Assembly: GCA_010015655.1 (NCBI GenBank)
Contig: ML976695.1
Span: forward strand, 1 to 13,770
DNA from: Bimuria novae-zelandiae CBS 107.79
Lineage: Eukaryota > Ascomycota > Dothideomycetes > Pleosporales > Didymosphaeriaceae
Direction of reading: 5' to 3'
Length of the DNA stretch: 13,770 nucleotides
Shown: in pieces, positions 1-9,483 of the stretch
Layout: the number at the start of each line of letters is the position of its first letter
How positions within the stretch are numbered: position 1 is the first letter of the stretch
The notes under the pieces: generated by a model
Told to the model about the DNA's origin: nothing
The model's database searches: none
The model's input: only the letters and a program-made list of their open reading frames with translations
Program-made: the position numbers and the translations under genes

Positions 1-1404
1 TATGGGACTGAATGCTGGTACAGAGGCCGCACTAAACAGCCACATACACTCAAACCAGGCAGGCCTCAAGAGGTCAGCGCTTACATTAGATGGCACATAG
101 CTGCTATAGACAAGACACTGGCCATAGCAGCAAGGGGCATTCTACTAGCGTAGAGAACAACCCCTACAGCTGCACTCTTTCGAGACGCCGGACTACTGTC
201 TACAGCAGTAGCACTAGAGGAAGCTAAACTCAGATTTGCAACTTACTTGCGAACTATAGATACAGACTATCCTCTCACTAGGCGCACATTAGTACATATA
301 GTAAACAAGGGCGTAAAAACTGGACAACCCCAGCGAGTCAAGACAAAAGTCTAACAGATAGCATCTCTTCTACTAGAGATCCTTAGGACTACACTTATAG
401 CCCCTCACTACTTAACTAGCTGCCGAACTAACCTAACGCTTGGCATAGACAAGAAGACTGCAGCTAAGGCTTTTAATATATAGTAGGCCTATCTCCTACC
501 ACTAGACGTGACTATCTTCTCAGATAGCTCTGAACAGTACATAAAGGAAGGAGAAAAGCGGGTAACCTACGGCTTTATAGTGTATTAGAACGGAAAGCAA
601 CTACAGACTAGACGCAGGTCACTTAACTCTACCTCGCACGTCTTTAACGCTAAGGTAGTAGGAGCATGGAGAGGCTTCTAGCACACTATAAGATAACTAG
701 AGTTTAATACCCGTCGAATCTAGCTATGTATAGACAGCACCTCAGTTATATGGTGCCTAAGGGGCGATTTACCCCCCACCTCTTAATGGGCCTTTTTGGA
801 GTGCCATGGCGCTATGGAGACTCACGACGTCTCTATTAAATGGGCCCCCGGACACCTAGGCATTGAAGGAAATGAGGCAGCAGACAGATTAGCTAACCTA
901 GAAGCCTAACACCTATCACCCCTAACAGGTAAAGCTGCTCTGCCTACACTCTCAGGCATCAAGACAATTGCCCGCAAGACATCACAACACACATAGCAGA
1001 TCTAGTGGTCTGACAAAAAGAACAAACTCTCTAGATGGTATAAAAGCTGGCACCTAGACTATGCACCACGCAGTAGTCTAAAGGAACTAGACCTACTAAG
1101 AGCTATCCTAGCCAGACTGCTTTCTATCCGGTCTAGACATGGGGATTTTGCCTGGTACTACTAAAAGTATAACTATAAGGATGCAAACCTTACCTGCTTA
1201 TGCGGACAGGACAAGACACTAAAGCACCTTGCGCTCTGCCGCAAGACCCTAGGGGCCTTTAGTAGATGGCCACTTCGACCACCTACACCACCATCCAGCC
1301 GGGCTAACGGCCTGGCGTATACTGCGGTGCTGCTGGGGGATCCAGAGGCCTTTGAAGCCTTCACCCAACTCACACAGTACTACACTAAGATTTGTCCCCG
1401 CTAG
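1..1404 (+). pseudogene. Tad1-like LINE ORF2 C-terminus (RNase H + CCHC), RIP-damaged
   Basis: C-terminal part of the polyprotein of a fungal Tad1-type non-LTR retrotransposon; the endonuclease and most of the reverse transcriptase lie left of the window. Frame 1 can be read from base 1 to the TAG at 1402 with no frameshift. RNase H motifs in order: FSDSSEQ (first catalytic Asp at 523), IDSTS (Asp at 733) and WAPGHLGIEGNEAADRL (841-891, last Asp at 883). The expected catalytic Glu in the second motif reads AAG (Lys) at 652, as a G-to-A change would give. A C-x-C-x7-H-x3-C knuckle (1195-1239) follows, as usual at the end of these proteins. There are 13 premature stops (151, 352, 481, 484, 586, 679, 694, 721, 784, 907, 994, 1003, 1162), all TAG or TAA and none TGA. 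That fits CAG/CAA/TGG codons changed by RIP. The copy is dead. Confidence 0.9.
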
Positions 1405-1788
1405 CTCCTGCAGCCCTGTAACAGCAACAAGCAATGCAGCACCTAGTAAGAACTAGGTCTAGCATAATAGCTGCAATACTCCCTACCCCTCTTCTTCTCT
1501 TTCCCCTCCCCCTACACACACACACACACACACACACTCGCTCTCTCTCTCTCTTAGCACATAGATGCCTCAAAATACAAGGAAACCACCCTAATGTACA
1601 TACATCGCTTAGCCTCCCCAACTGGAAGGGGAGCTGCAGTTCCGAAATGGTAGTAATACCCGCGCAGGCAAGAAATGCTTTCTAGGGTAGTGTATTAGCA
1701 CTGTAATTCCATAGCTTAGCACGTCGTATATGCCCTTCGGGAGGCGAGATGGTGGACTTAATCCCCATTAAAGAGACGTAAAATGAAT
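1405..1788. other. Non-coding spacer between LINE and pogo remnants
   Basis: No gene recognised. The stretch may include the 3' untranslated tail of the LINE, but no poly(A) tail or clear end is visible. Two ORFs here (78 and 83 codons) are produced by the simple repeat and have no protein-like composition. Confidence 0.5.
1485..1555. repeat. Compound microsatellite: pyrimidine tract, (AC)12, (CT)n
   Basis: A C/T-only tract runs from about 1485 to 1513. It is followed by 12 AC units (1514-1537) and then a CT run to 1555. It lies about 80 bases after the LINE stop and may have grown from the 3' tail of the element; that link is inference. Confidence 0.95.
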
Positions 1789-1808
1789 ACCAACCAACCA
1801 ACCAACCA
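1789..1808. repeat. (CCAA)n microsatellite
   Basis: About five tandem copies of CCAA, directly before the readable start of the pogo transposase remnant. It may mark the point where the transposase sequence was cut or expanded. Confidence 0.9.
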
Positions 1809-2543
1809 CCTAATCCTAATCCTATCCTTAATAGGTTCACCCACAATCAAGAATTAGGCGATAGCTCTTCATCAGGGCTCAGCAATGATGACTGGAGAAA
1901 GATGGATAGGCTCGTACGCTCTGCAGTCAAGGATCAGAGTAGTCAAGATACAAAGAAGCTTCGTCAATCGCTCCACCACCTATCTGTCCAAAATGAGCTA
2001 CTCAAGCATGAGATAGATGGGGTTAGGCAGGCACTATCTATTAAGAAGAAGCGCGAAAAGAAAGGCAAGACTCTTGATCTCTAACAGCGTCAAGAGTATC
2101 ATGGCGGATCAGTCTTATGGTTACTAGTAAAGGTGAGGGAGGCACGCGTACGTCAATCTATTAAGGAGCAGGAGGATAAGCAGCAGCAGCTTTAAAAAGC
2201 AAAGACAGCAGAGCTGAAGAAGGCAGCTAAGCTATACAAGGAGAAAATGCAGCAGGAAAAGCGTGCTGCGCAAGAGGCAGCTAAGAAGGAGAAGGAGAAG
2301 GAGAGGGCTAAGAAGGTAGCTCAGCGCGCTGGCCAGAAGTCTGCCCGCGATGCAGAAAAAGCTCTACAATTATACCAAAAGGGTAAAAGAAAGGCCTCTC
2401 AGCCATCTCTACAGAGCAGAAAGCGTCAGAAACGTGTGGTTGATGCTGCAGATGTTGGGGAGGCCTCAAAGGGCGCATCCGCTGCCTCAACCAAATCTAC
2501 ACGCAGCGGCCGCAACATCAAGCTTCCAGATAGATTTAAATAG
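1803..2543 (+). pseudogene. pogo-like (DDE_1) transposase, C-terminal fragment
   Basis: The charged C-terminal tail of a fungal Tc1/pogo-family transposase, downstream of the DDE catalytic core, which is absent. Frame 3 reads from about 1803 to the stop at 2541. It has a Ser-rich segment, a leucine-spaced segment (LRQSLHHLSVQNELLKHEI, about 1956-2012), the family-typical stretch with EYHGG then VREARVRQS (about 2097-2157), a long Lys/Glu/Ala coiled coil and a basic end with SRKRQKR and RSGRNIKLPDRF. Two in-frame TAA codons (2082, 2193) sit where Gln is expected, consistent with CAA-to-TAA RIP changes. With DNA-binding and catalytic domains missing it cannot be active. The family match is from memory of conserved tail motifs. 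Confidence 0.8.
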
Positions 2544-2653
2544 TGCAAATAAATCGCAGCTACCAACTTACTATCCGACCAGAAAATCTCGTGATAATAT
2601 TGATCGTGGGTGGTTCTATAGCCTCGTTTTCAATAAAGCGATTATGGTGTTCC

Positions 2654-2684
2654 CCGCGCATCACGCGAATCCGCGCATCACGCG
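2654..2684. repeat. 14-base direct repeat near the pogo 3' end
   Basis: CCGCGCATCACGCG occurs at 2654-2667 and again at 2671-2684. It is G+C-rich and CpG-rich, and sits between the pogo transposase stop and the first recognisable gypsy codons. It is a candidate subterminal or terminal repeat of the pogo element; no matching inverted copy is present because the left end of the element is missing. Confidence 0.7.
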
Positions 2685-2690
2685 CACGGA

Positions 2691-4400
2691 CACAGTAAGA
2701 ACTATGAAGAATATTTCAGAATTCTTAGGATTCTATAGATTTAATTAATAATTTATCAGGGACTACGCAAAGATTACAATCTCCCTAATAAACCTTATAA
2801 GAAAGAATACACTATTTATATAAATATTAAATATAAAATGTTATTTTAACTCTTAAAAATAGTATGCATTATGCTACTAGCACTTATCTACTTTCGGGAT
2901 AAAGAACTACTATAATTCGAAACAGACGCAAGCGACCTTGCGATAGGCGCATACGCAAAATAAAAAAAGGACGGCAAATAGCATCTAATTGCATACTAAT
3001 TAAGGAAGTTCAACGACGCAGAAACACGATACAACGTACACGACAAGGAACTCTACGCTATCGTAAAAGCATTAAAGCACTAGAGAATCTACTCCCTTAG
3101 CTACTTAACGTGAAACATTTACACAGATTATAAAAATCTACTATAATTTATAACTATATAAGAACTTACATCGCGATAATAGCAATAGTAATTGATTATA
3201 AGATAATATAAGTTTAAAGTTATTTATATAGTAGGAAAAGAAAATAGACAAGTAGACGCGCTTAGCTAATAAAGTAACCTTATAAAAAAAAAGTAAAAAC
3301 CTATCCTGTAATACTATAAAAAAAATAAGGATAGATCTCTTAAACCTACTATAGAATTTAATTAACTCCTTATTACTACACAAGAAGTACCTAATGAATT
3401 ATAGACTAAGATTATATAATAATACTATAATAACCTAGTGTACAGACACCTAGGTATTAAAAAAATAATAAAACTTATCTAAAGGAACTACAGCTTTAAA
3501 GACATTAAAGAAGTAGTAACTATATATATCTGTAAATGCGCAGATTGCCAACGTAATAAGCATGTAACACATTTCAAGTATAGAGAAATATAAGCAATCT
3601 AAATACTAATTGCACTATAAGAAGATATCGCTATAGACTTTATTACAGGACTACTAAGGTTAAAAGACCTAGCAACAGGAATTAGTTACAATGTAATACT
3701 AAATATTATTTATTAATTTACTAAATACGTGTAGTTAATACTATATTAAAAGATAACTACGGTAAAGGAACTCGCATTCCTTATTTTAGATTAACTTATA
3801 TAATACTACGGTATTCTAAAGATAATTATTAGTAATAGAGATAAGCTCTTTATATTAAACTACTAGATAACATTTATAGCACTTATTAGAACGAAACGAA
3901 AACTATTAACAGTATATTATCTACAAACTAACGGACAAACAGAACGTACAAATTAAACGATTGAAACGTACCTACGCATCTATTACAACAACTAGAAAAA
4001 TAACTAAATTTCCCTACTACCTATAGCACAACTAGCATAAAATAATAAAATATTAGTAGTAATAGGATTTACACTATTTTATACAAACTACGAAAGACAC
4101 CTATATCTCTTTAATTAAGTATCTCCTACAATAATTAGAACAGAAGAAGCAATTAATATAGTAAAAACTATAAAGAAGACACACGCATAACTCTAAGAAA
4201 ATCTTAAAAACTCTTAATAGCAAAGCATTTCTTATATAAACTAAAAAAGAAAAACAGTACCTTAGCTAAAGAAGGGGGATAAAGCATATCTACTTACGAA
4301 AAACTTTAACCTAAGAAGAAGAAATACAAGAAACTAGATTATACTAAAATTAGACTATTTTTTATTATTGAATAGATATTACTAATTAACTACTAATTAG
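2691..4400 (+). mobile_element. Ty3/gypsy pol remnant (RT end, RNase H, integrase)
   Basis: A heavily decayed LTR-retrotransposon pol, 5' truncated inside the reverse transcriptase. The first recognisable motif, EFLGFYRF (about 2719-2742), belongs to the RT connection region. RNase H shows ETDASD (2919), YNVHDKELYAIV (about 3030-3070) and TDYKNLL. Integrase shows the His of the HHCC finger (HLGIKK, 3447), CKCADC (3531-3548) and a DDE triad: Asp in AIDFITGL (3636), Asp in ISNRD (3840), Glu in NGQTE (3942). Sense codons are interrupted at high density by TAA/TAG and the sequence is very A+T-rich. Gag, protease, most of the RT and any recognisable LTR are missing. Order RT-RNaseH-IN places it in Ty3/gypsy. 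It is defective. Confidence 0.88.
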
Positions 4401-4499
4401 AACTACTACTGGATGCTAAGATACACCTAGTATTTTATATAGACTAACTTAAACCTGCAGACCCTAAAATACTAGTTAAGATAACCTTTTATTACTACC

Positions 4500-4690
4500 T
4501 GAAGGAAGAAAACAAATTTAAAGTTAAAATACTCTGAAAATATAAGAAAGTTAGATAAAAAGACTTTTAAAATAATAAGTTTCAACAGGAGTAGTTGGTT
4601 AAGTAGAAAGGCTACCTATACTTAAAAAATATATAAAAACTTAAATCTAAACTTTGTAAGAACTACTAATAGGTCTTAAAAAAGGTATAA
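4500..4690 (+). pseudogene. Chromodomain remnant of the gypsy integrase (chromovirus)
   Basis: After the integrase core the reading resembles a chromodomain: a KFKVKIL start (about 4510-4530), a basic linker, then WLVK and KGY (about 4593-4615) separated by a stop, ending in a leucine/lysine helix. Such C-terminal chromodomains mark chromoviruses and direct integration to modified histones. At least five in-frame stops and loss of the expected tryptophans show it is inactive. It is a separate locus from the chromodomain at 10328-10490. Confidence 0.65.
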
Positions 4691-4703
4691 AGTAAGATCT
4701 ATA

Positions 4704-4704
<1 letters not shown>

Positions 4705-4737
<33 letters not shown>
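4705..4737. repeat. (CTA)11 trinucleotide repeat
   Basis: Eleven perfect CTA units directly after the chromodomain remnant. RIP of a CCA repeat would produce exactly CTA, so it may be a mutated (CCA)n; this is inference. Confidence 0.95.
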
Positions 4738-4739
4738 TA

Positions 4740-5990
4740 CTAGAGTAGCGCGAAACAGTTTTAAAGGAAATAAGACTTACGATATAATAATAATTTAAGA
4801 AGATATACGGACTAATAATACTACGTAGTGAAAGAGGAAGGCTTTAACTAGATTATAAACTATTCTATTACTTTAGCACTTAGAGCGGTATCTAGATTAA
4901 TTAACACTATATCCTAAGCAAGTTTCTTACGAGCCTCTAGAGCGTCTAACTTGTTTACTATTAATATACTATAATTATATAACTCTTATTCTTTTTAACG
5001 TAACTTCTTATGCTAATTATGTAAACGCGCTATCTTCTTTCGTGCTAGATAAGTACGTAAGAGCGCTGCATAAGCAAGCTCTTCTTTTACTTAAAGTTTT
5101 GCCTCCTTTTTAGCCTCTAACCTTTCTAACCTTTCTAACTTAGCATCTATTTTTAAATAATTTAGTAGAGGAATCTCCTTTACCTTATGCGTCTAATTAC
5201 TATACCTAACATAATTTATGCACTTTAAGTATAGTAATAATAGTTAATAGGGTAGTTACTTCTTAGCGTAGTATAAATAAGTAATTATAGTAAATATATA
5301 ATTTTGCTTAAGATAATTAGCTTACGAATAATAGTATTAGGCAAATTAAGAAAGTATCTTTGTAAGTAGTTAACTTATAAAGATATTAAGTCTAGAGAGG
5401 GGAGCTAATATTAAGATCTATTAAAATCTAATATAACGTAAGGTAGGGCATGGATACTTATCTATATAACCAGCCAAGATTCCTAACTTAGTTATAAGTT
5501 ACGTAATTAAGTTACGCGTTCTAGAAATATTAGGCGTCCTAGAAGTATCTTGACGCATGGGATTTTGGGACTCCTGGGATTCTTGGGATTCATGGGACAA
5601 GTTATGTATATAGGAACGCGATGGTAGTCTTCTACTATCTTGTTTAACCTATTTACTAATCTATTATTTAGATTTAACTTAGTCTCTCTTATTAATTTTA
5701 TTATTCTATATACACTTTTAATACTAACGCCTTATTAATACGCGCAAGCTATTAATACCCTTTATATATATTATTAACACTCTTGCCTAAGAACCAATCC
5801 TTACCCCTTTGGGACCAGCTACCCCTTAGGGCTTAACAATAACCTAGCTTATTATATATAAAGCAGGTACGCATCTCAGTTCCCTAGTTATATGTTCTAT
5901 CTAAGTTATGTCCTTTATTTAGCTTAAGACAGCTATTAAACTTCCTTATTTCCTTTTTTTGGTTATTAAACTAAATTTCTTTTATATATT
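4740..5990. other. A+T-rich RIP-damaged repeat debris
   Basis: No intact gene. Nearly every frame is closed by TAA/TAG. Between about 4850 and 5160 the minus strand reads as a charged, coiled-coil-like segment (repeated LERLE, then ALEARKK, then NLDTAL) interrupted by stops. It resembles Arg/Leu/Glu-rich segments seen in transposon-associated fungal proteins, but the plus strand also reads partly as protein-like, so strand and identity are unsure. There is a perfect 7-base-pair hairpin at 5484-5501 and a GGG-rich repeat at 5558-5597. LTRs could not be delimited. Confidence 0.5.
5558..5597 (+). repeat. 9-base TGGGATTCT-type repeat; G-quadruplex-like
   Basis: TGGGA begins at 5558, 5566, 5575, 5584 and 5593, a period of 8-9 bases. 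The five GGG runs are separated by 5, 6, 6 and 6 bases, which meets the usual G3N1-7 rule for an intramolecular G-quadruplex on the plus strand. Folding is inferred, not shown. Confidence 0.75.
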
Positions 5991-6029
5991 AGTATTTATA
6001 TAGATCGCCTTACTATTATTAAGGTCATT

Positions 6030-6540
6030 TCAGTAGCGTCCTATAGACTATAGATGCCTATTGTCTGCAACTAGAGTTCCTTAGGTTTTTACCGAATTTG
6101 TCTTGCAATACAAACTATTCTTTATTAATTTAAATAGTTTCTTTATATAATTTATTTAAAGTATTAAATTTTATAATACTACGTAGGAGTTCTTCGTATA
6201 CGTTACTTTTAAGTCCTTATTTATATATTATTTTAAGAAATTTCTTATTCTAATTAACCTATATAGTATATTTACGGAATTTAGCTGCGTATTTAACTAT
6301 GGAGCGTTGCTATTAGATATTTTAGATAGCCTGTTTAGCTACAGCTATCTTATTAGTAATTCTAAACATCTATCTGAAATCTTTTTTAAAGTTTAAATAA
6401 TCCTTAATAATATTAATAGCATCTAAGTAAAGATTAAGGTATTTATTATCTACCCTAGTATAGTCTATCTCTAGGTACTTAGCTTGGTTGGGGTAAATCT
6501 ATTCTTTAGTTATTCCGCGTATGTAGGTTACTATCGAAAT
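6030..6540 (-). pseudogene. Retrotransposon gag remnant, minus strand
   Basis: On the minus strand the sequence reads as the capsid-like core of an LTR-retrotransposon gag: an aromatic/acidic lead-in, the FKKDF motif (about 6393-6379), an alanine/glutamine helix (KIAVAKQAI), KYAAKFRKYT, then GLKSNVYEELLRS (about 6210-6170). These match in order the gag family found in fungal Ty3/gypsy elements. Stops are TAA/TAG at positions where Gln or Trp is expected. It points opposite to the pol remnant at 2691-4690, so the two come from different insertions or a rearranged one. The 5' part ends at the composition change near 6600. Confidence 0.7.
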
Positions 6541-6598
6541 ATTTTTAAAAGTTTGATTATTCTATAAAAGCTAGATATTAAGATTATTATAGTTATAT

Positions 6599-6653
6599 TG
6601 GTGGTGGTGGAACCGCATCCGGAAATGGAGGTTTCCTGAGCGGGAAATGGAGG
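6599..6653. repeat. GGT run and 11-base direct repeat at a composition boundary
   Basis: A short GGT/GTG run (6599-6610) is followed by GGAAATGGAGG at 6621-6631 and again at 6643-6653 (period 22). This is exactly where A+T-rich RIP debris gives way to balanced DNA. It is a likely insertion or rearrangement junction. Confidence 0.8.
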
Positions 6654-8016
6654 CTCGCTTGGCAACTCGCCGCTTTTATCTGGCCCGTGCACCGACCTCA
6701 TCGCATATAAGCACGCTGCCCTCGCCGCTCTACCCTTCTCCATCTATCGTCTCTATGCTCCCAGCACCCCCTTTCCTCCTAATTGGTCGCTCGGACTCCT
6801 TTGTGAGGTATTTTCCCACCTCTTGGCAAATCATGCGACCGTGCAATGCCCCGATGGCTCCAGTTTCCCCCCGCTTTGATAGGCCGACGACGAGGGTACT
6901 GTGCCGTGTCTAAGGCAATTCTCGTATTCTCCTTAATGCTCCGCAAGCGACTCTATTCCTCTCTGGATTCAGCCGCGAAGGGTCGCTCGCCTTCCTCATG
7001 ACTGAGCAGTGTTTATGGCATCTACCCTCGACTCCGGCACCGTCTAGGAACGAATTCCGGCCAACCCTTCGGTTCCCTCTTCCAGAAGAAGCCGCATAAT
7101 TGCTCTTATCAGAGCTTGTCGACCTGCCACGTCATCGATCACGCGGGATGGCGACAGAAGCGCCTTGCACGCCGCGATAACGTCTGAGCGGCAGGGGTCA
7201 GACCCGTGCAATATCAGCTAGGCCCTCAACAGTTTCACGGAAATGCAAGCCTCTTGGAAACGATTGGCTCAGAATGCCGTTACTGCAAAGTCAGTTCCAC
7301 GAGAGCCAGACGAGGCAGACTCAGCTAGGCTACGACCCGCTGTTCGGCCGAGCAGGACGGTAGTGGCATGTACTCGCCCAATCTGCACTCGACAGATTGT
7401 ATCCTGGGTCCGCATGACTGCTTGCATGACGGCAGGCTGCGTTCCGGCGTCACAGATTCAGCTACCTCTAACTGAATTTCGCATGACGCCTTGTTTGTGG
7501 ATTCAGCGGGCAACTCTGCTGCTGTCTTGCCTCGAACTCGGTCGTTGGATTTTGTTGGCCTTCACCGGAGCAAAGTGGAGCTAACGTAAACTGTCTCCTT
7601 CCGTAGCATATTCGCTCGCGAACAGCCTCCAATCCCCGCGCCACTTCTACCTCCCATCCTTCGGTTAAACCCCTTTCGGATTCGGATTTGGACCTGCTCC
7701 CTGATTCATGCTGATGCCGGATATGCTTGCCCGGTCACGTCACAAATTACCAGCAAGGCAACTGAGCCGCCTAGGACGCTTTGCTAATGTCTCAGCACGA
7801 GGGAGCAGACCTGGTTATAACTTCAGCTAGACAAGCTAGACACTCAGCAATCTTCCGGGATTAGCTTCCCCCAATTACGAACCACAATTCGAATCAGCAA
7901 ACGGCGGTCAAGCCATGCATCAGCCGAACTGCACTGCCTGGTGGTTGGGGCTTTAGGTGCATGCACGGCAAAGTTGCGCTCCGGTTCTTCAGCTCCGTCA
8001 AAATGAAGGGCCATGG

Positions 8017-8032
8017 TGGGCCTTCGGGCCCA
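8017..8032. other. 6-bp hairpin with TTCG loop
   Basis: TGGGCC and GGCCCA are perfectly complementary around a TTCG tetraloop, a very stable RNA hairpin type. It lies about 65 bases upstream of a TATA-like sequence. No run of T follows, so it is not a typical terminator; function unknown. Confidence 0.6.
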
Positions 8033-8082
8033 AAAAGGGCATATATGTGTGTGTCCACTTCCCTGCAAAGCTGAGTCCGCGT

Positions 8083-8090
8083 TATAAAAA
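8083..8090 (+). promoter_or_regulatory. TATA-like box
   Basis: TATAAAAA lies 57 bases before an ATG at 8147 that opens a 72-codon frame. Spacing suits a fungal core promoter, but no independent evidence of transcription exists in the sequence. Confidence 0.3.
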
Positions 8091-8146
8091 GCCTCGACGA
8101 GAGTTTGAGCCGAGGTGTGGGTTTCGGGGTCGCCAACGAGGTGACT

Positions 8147-8365
8147 ATGCGTGAGAGGTTCACCCTAAACAGCTTGCTATCGAAAGGTGCACGCGACATG
8201 GACTTCTGCTTGCATAACCTTAAAGCGACCCTCGACAGAGAGACGAGCTATATATTGGAAAATGCCCTGCCACATACAGCGCTGGCTCTGCAACTTCCCG
8301 TACCCACGATGAGGATCTGCGGAATGGTCGCCAACATCCCGTCCGAGAGGAAAGGGGGTTCATAG
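8147..8365 (+). CDS. Hypothetical short ORF or 5' pseudogene exon
   Basis: A 72-codon frame from ATG at 8147 to TAG at 8363. It starts 57 bases after a TATA-like box. The product is mixed in composition with no recognised motif or signal peptide. Beyond the TAG the same frame stays open to 8475, with an acidic ESDSDLAV segment, so the TAG could be a CpA-type nonsense mutation like those in the following gene and this could be an upstream exon of it. No convincing splice pair linking the two was found. It could equally be chance. Confidence 0.25.
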   Translation: MRERFTLNSLLSKGARDMDFCLHNLKATLDRETSYILENALPHTALALQLPVPTMRICGMVANIPSERKGGS

Positions 8366-9061
8366 GAAGGTTACATCGCCCCCGCCACCGAATCTGACTC
8401 CGACCTGGCGGTTCGTGGCGTTCCGACCGTCGTTTCGCATAGACTGCCGACTGCTGTCTGCCAGAGGGCTAAGGTTATTTCAAACTAGCTTTTCGGCTAT
8501 CTAGTTAGCATGTAGCTGCGAAAGCCGTTGCCTACTTAAACTGTCGCAATTCCCACTTCTTCGAACCATCAGAACGCTTCAAAGCGACGACAGCAGTAAT
8601 GGGAACATGCAACCCGCCTTTTTCTCATCTTCCAATCGAGATTCGATTCGTCTATGAAAAACTTCCCAAGGCGAAGCCGGCCTCTCGACGCATACCCCTA
8701 AAGGACGTGCCGAATCACGACAACAAAACTCTCGGTATCACCAGCATTCCGCGCTGCGATCCTATTGAAGCCACCGGCTTAGCATACCTGGGTAGGCAAC
8801 CCCTAAAGCTGGTGGAAACTGGACTTAGTAGTTAGAGTAACGTGCCCACAGATGATGGTGCATCAGACGGTCCGATTAATAACGGTGGCGACCGCGAGGA
8901 TGGAAATGACTGGAATAGTCCCGCCGATCACGATAACGATTGGACGCTCTCTTGCCGGGAGAAAAGCCTCAACTACGAGCAAGATGGGTATGCTAGAGAT
9001 ATTCTCTCTGTAACGGATGAGAGCCTGCATGGCGGTTCTCCTGCTGAGCGTAGTAGCCAAG

Positions 9062-9117
9062 GCAAGTGAGCCGCTCGAATTAGTGTGCCTACCTGTGACG
9101 ACTCTAACACTGCGCAG
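9062..9117 (+). other. Probable GC-AG intron, 56 bases
   Basis: Exon ends CAAG, donor GCAAGT, branch CTAAC at 9104-9108, acceptor CAG at 9115-9117. Splicing here is phase 1 and moves the reading from frame 1 to frame 3 with no stop. The nearby GT at 9066 would leave the wrong frame. GC-AG introns are a known minor class. Confidence 0.6.
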
Positions 9118-9279
9118 AGATCGAAACCGGCATTGACGGCCATCAGATGCACTTGATAGCCGATAACGGTGAGAAAGGTAGGTGCCATCCGGAAAGAGCA
9201 GACGCGAGCCCACAGAATACGATGGGCTATCCTGCACCAACGTTGATGGAACCCGAAGTAATTGATTTGACGGATAGAG

Positions 9280-9342
9280 GTAAGCATAATTCTAGCATTA
9301 GGCAGAAACGAAATGGAATTAATGCGGACATAACTGGTGTAG
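9280..9342 (+). other. Possible in-frame 63-base intron (copy 1)
   Basis: GTAAGCAT start and GGTGTAG end, phase 1, length divisible by three and without a stop, so coding evidence alone cannot decide. Splicing would place the acidic GDETSDND stretch directly after the VIDLTD motif. The branch site (ATAAC) is weak. Confidence 0.4.
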
Positions 9343-9483
9343 GCGACGAGACTAGCGATAATGACGGACGTGAAGGGGAGAGCGAATGCTGCTCGCAAGG
9401 AGCAGACTCAAATGCACAGAATGCGATGGGCATTTAGGCACCAACGTTAGAGGAAAACGAAGTTATTGACTTGACAGATGCGG

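Larger units (their letters stand above)
6654..8146. other. Balanced-composition region without a recognised gene
   Basis: No known domain was recognised on either strand. On the plus strand, frame 1 is open without an ATG from about 6640 to 6876, with a protein-like reading. Frame 2 between about 7100 and 8480 holds roughly half the stops expected by chance. Either could be a decayed gene that predates the transposons, but codon-level evidence is weak. ORFs of 60-113 codons here show no motif and overlap one another on opposite strands. Confidence 0.4.

Noticed and set aside
1..1404. Possible TAG recoding or stop readthrough in the long LINE frame
   Set aside because: Stops include TAA as well as TAG, a catalytic residue is also changed by G-to-A, and neighbouring elements show the same CpA-type damage; RIP explains all of it.
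1808..1826. Telomere-like CCTAATCCTAAT
   Set aside because: Only two to three imperfect units, not the fungal CCCTAA repeat, and it lies in the coding frame of the pogo tail.
3141..3383. 80-codon minus-strand ORF
   Set aside because: It is an A+T-rich shadow of the plus-strand gypsy pol remnant with low-complexity Phe/Leu/Tyr composition.
8863..9398. Minus-strand ORFs of 125 and 141 codons
   Set aside because: They are antisense shadows of the chromodomain gene and show no motif.
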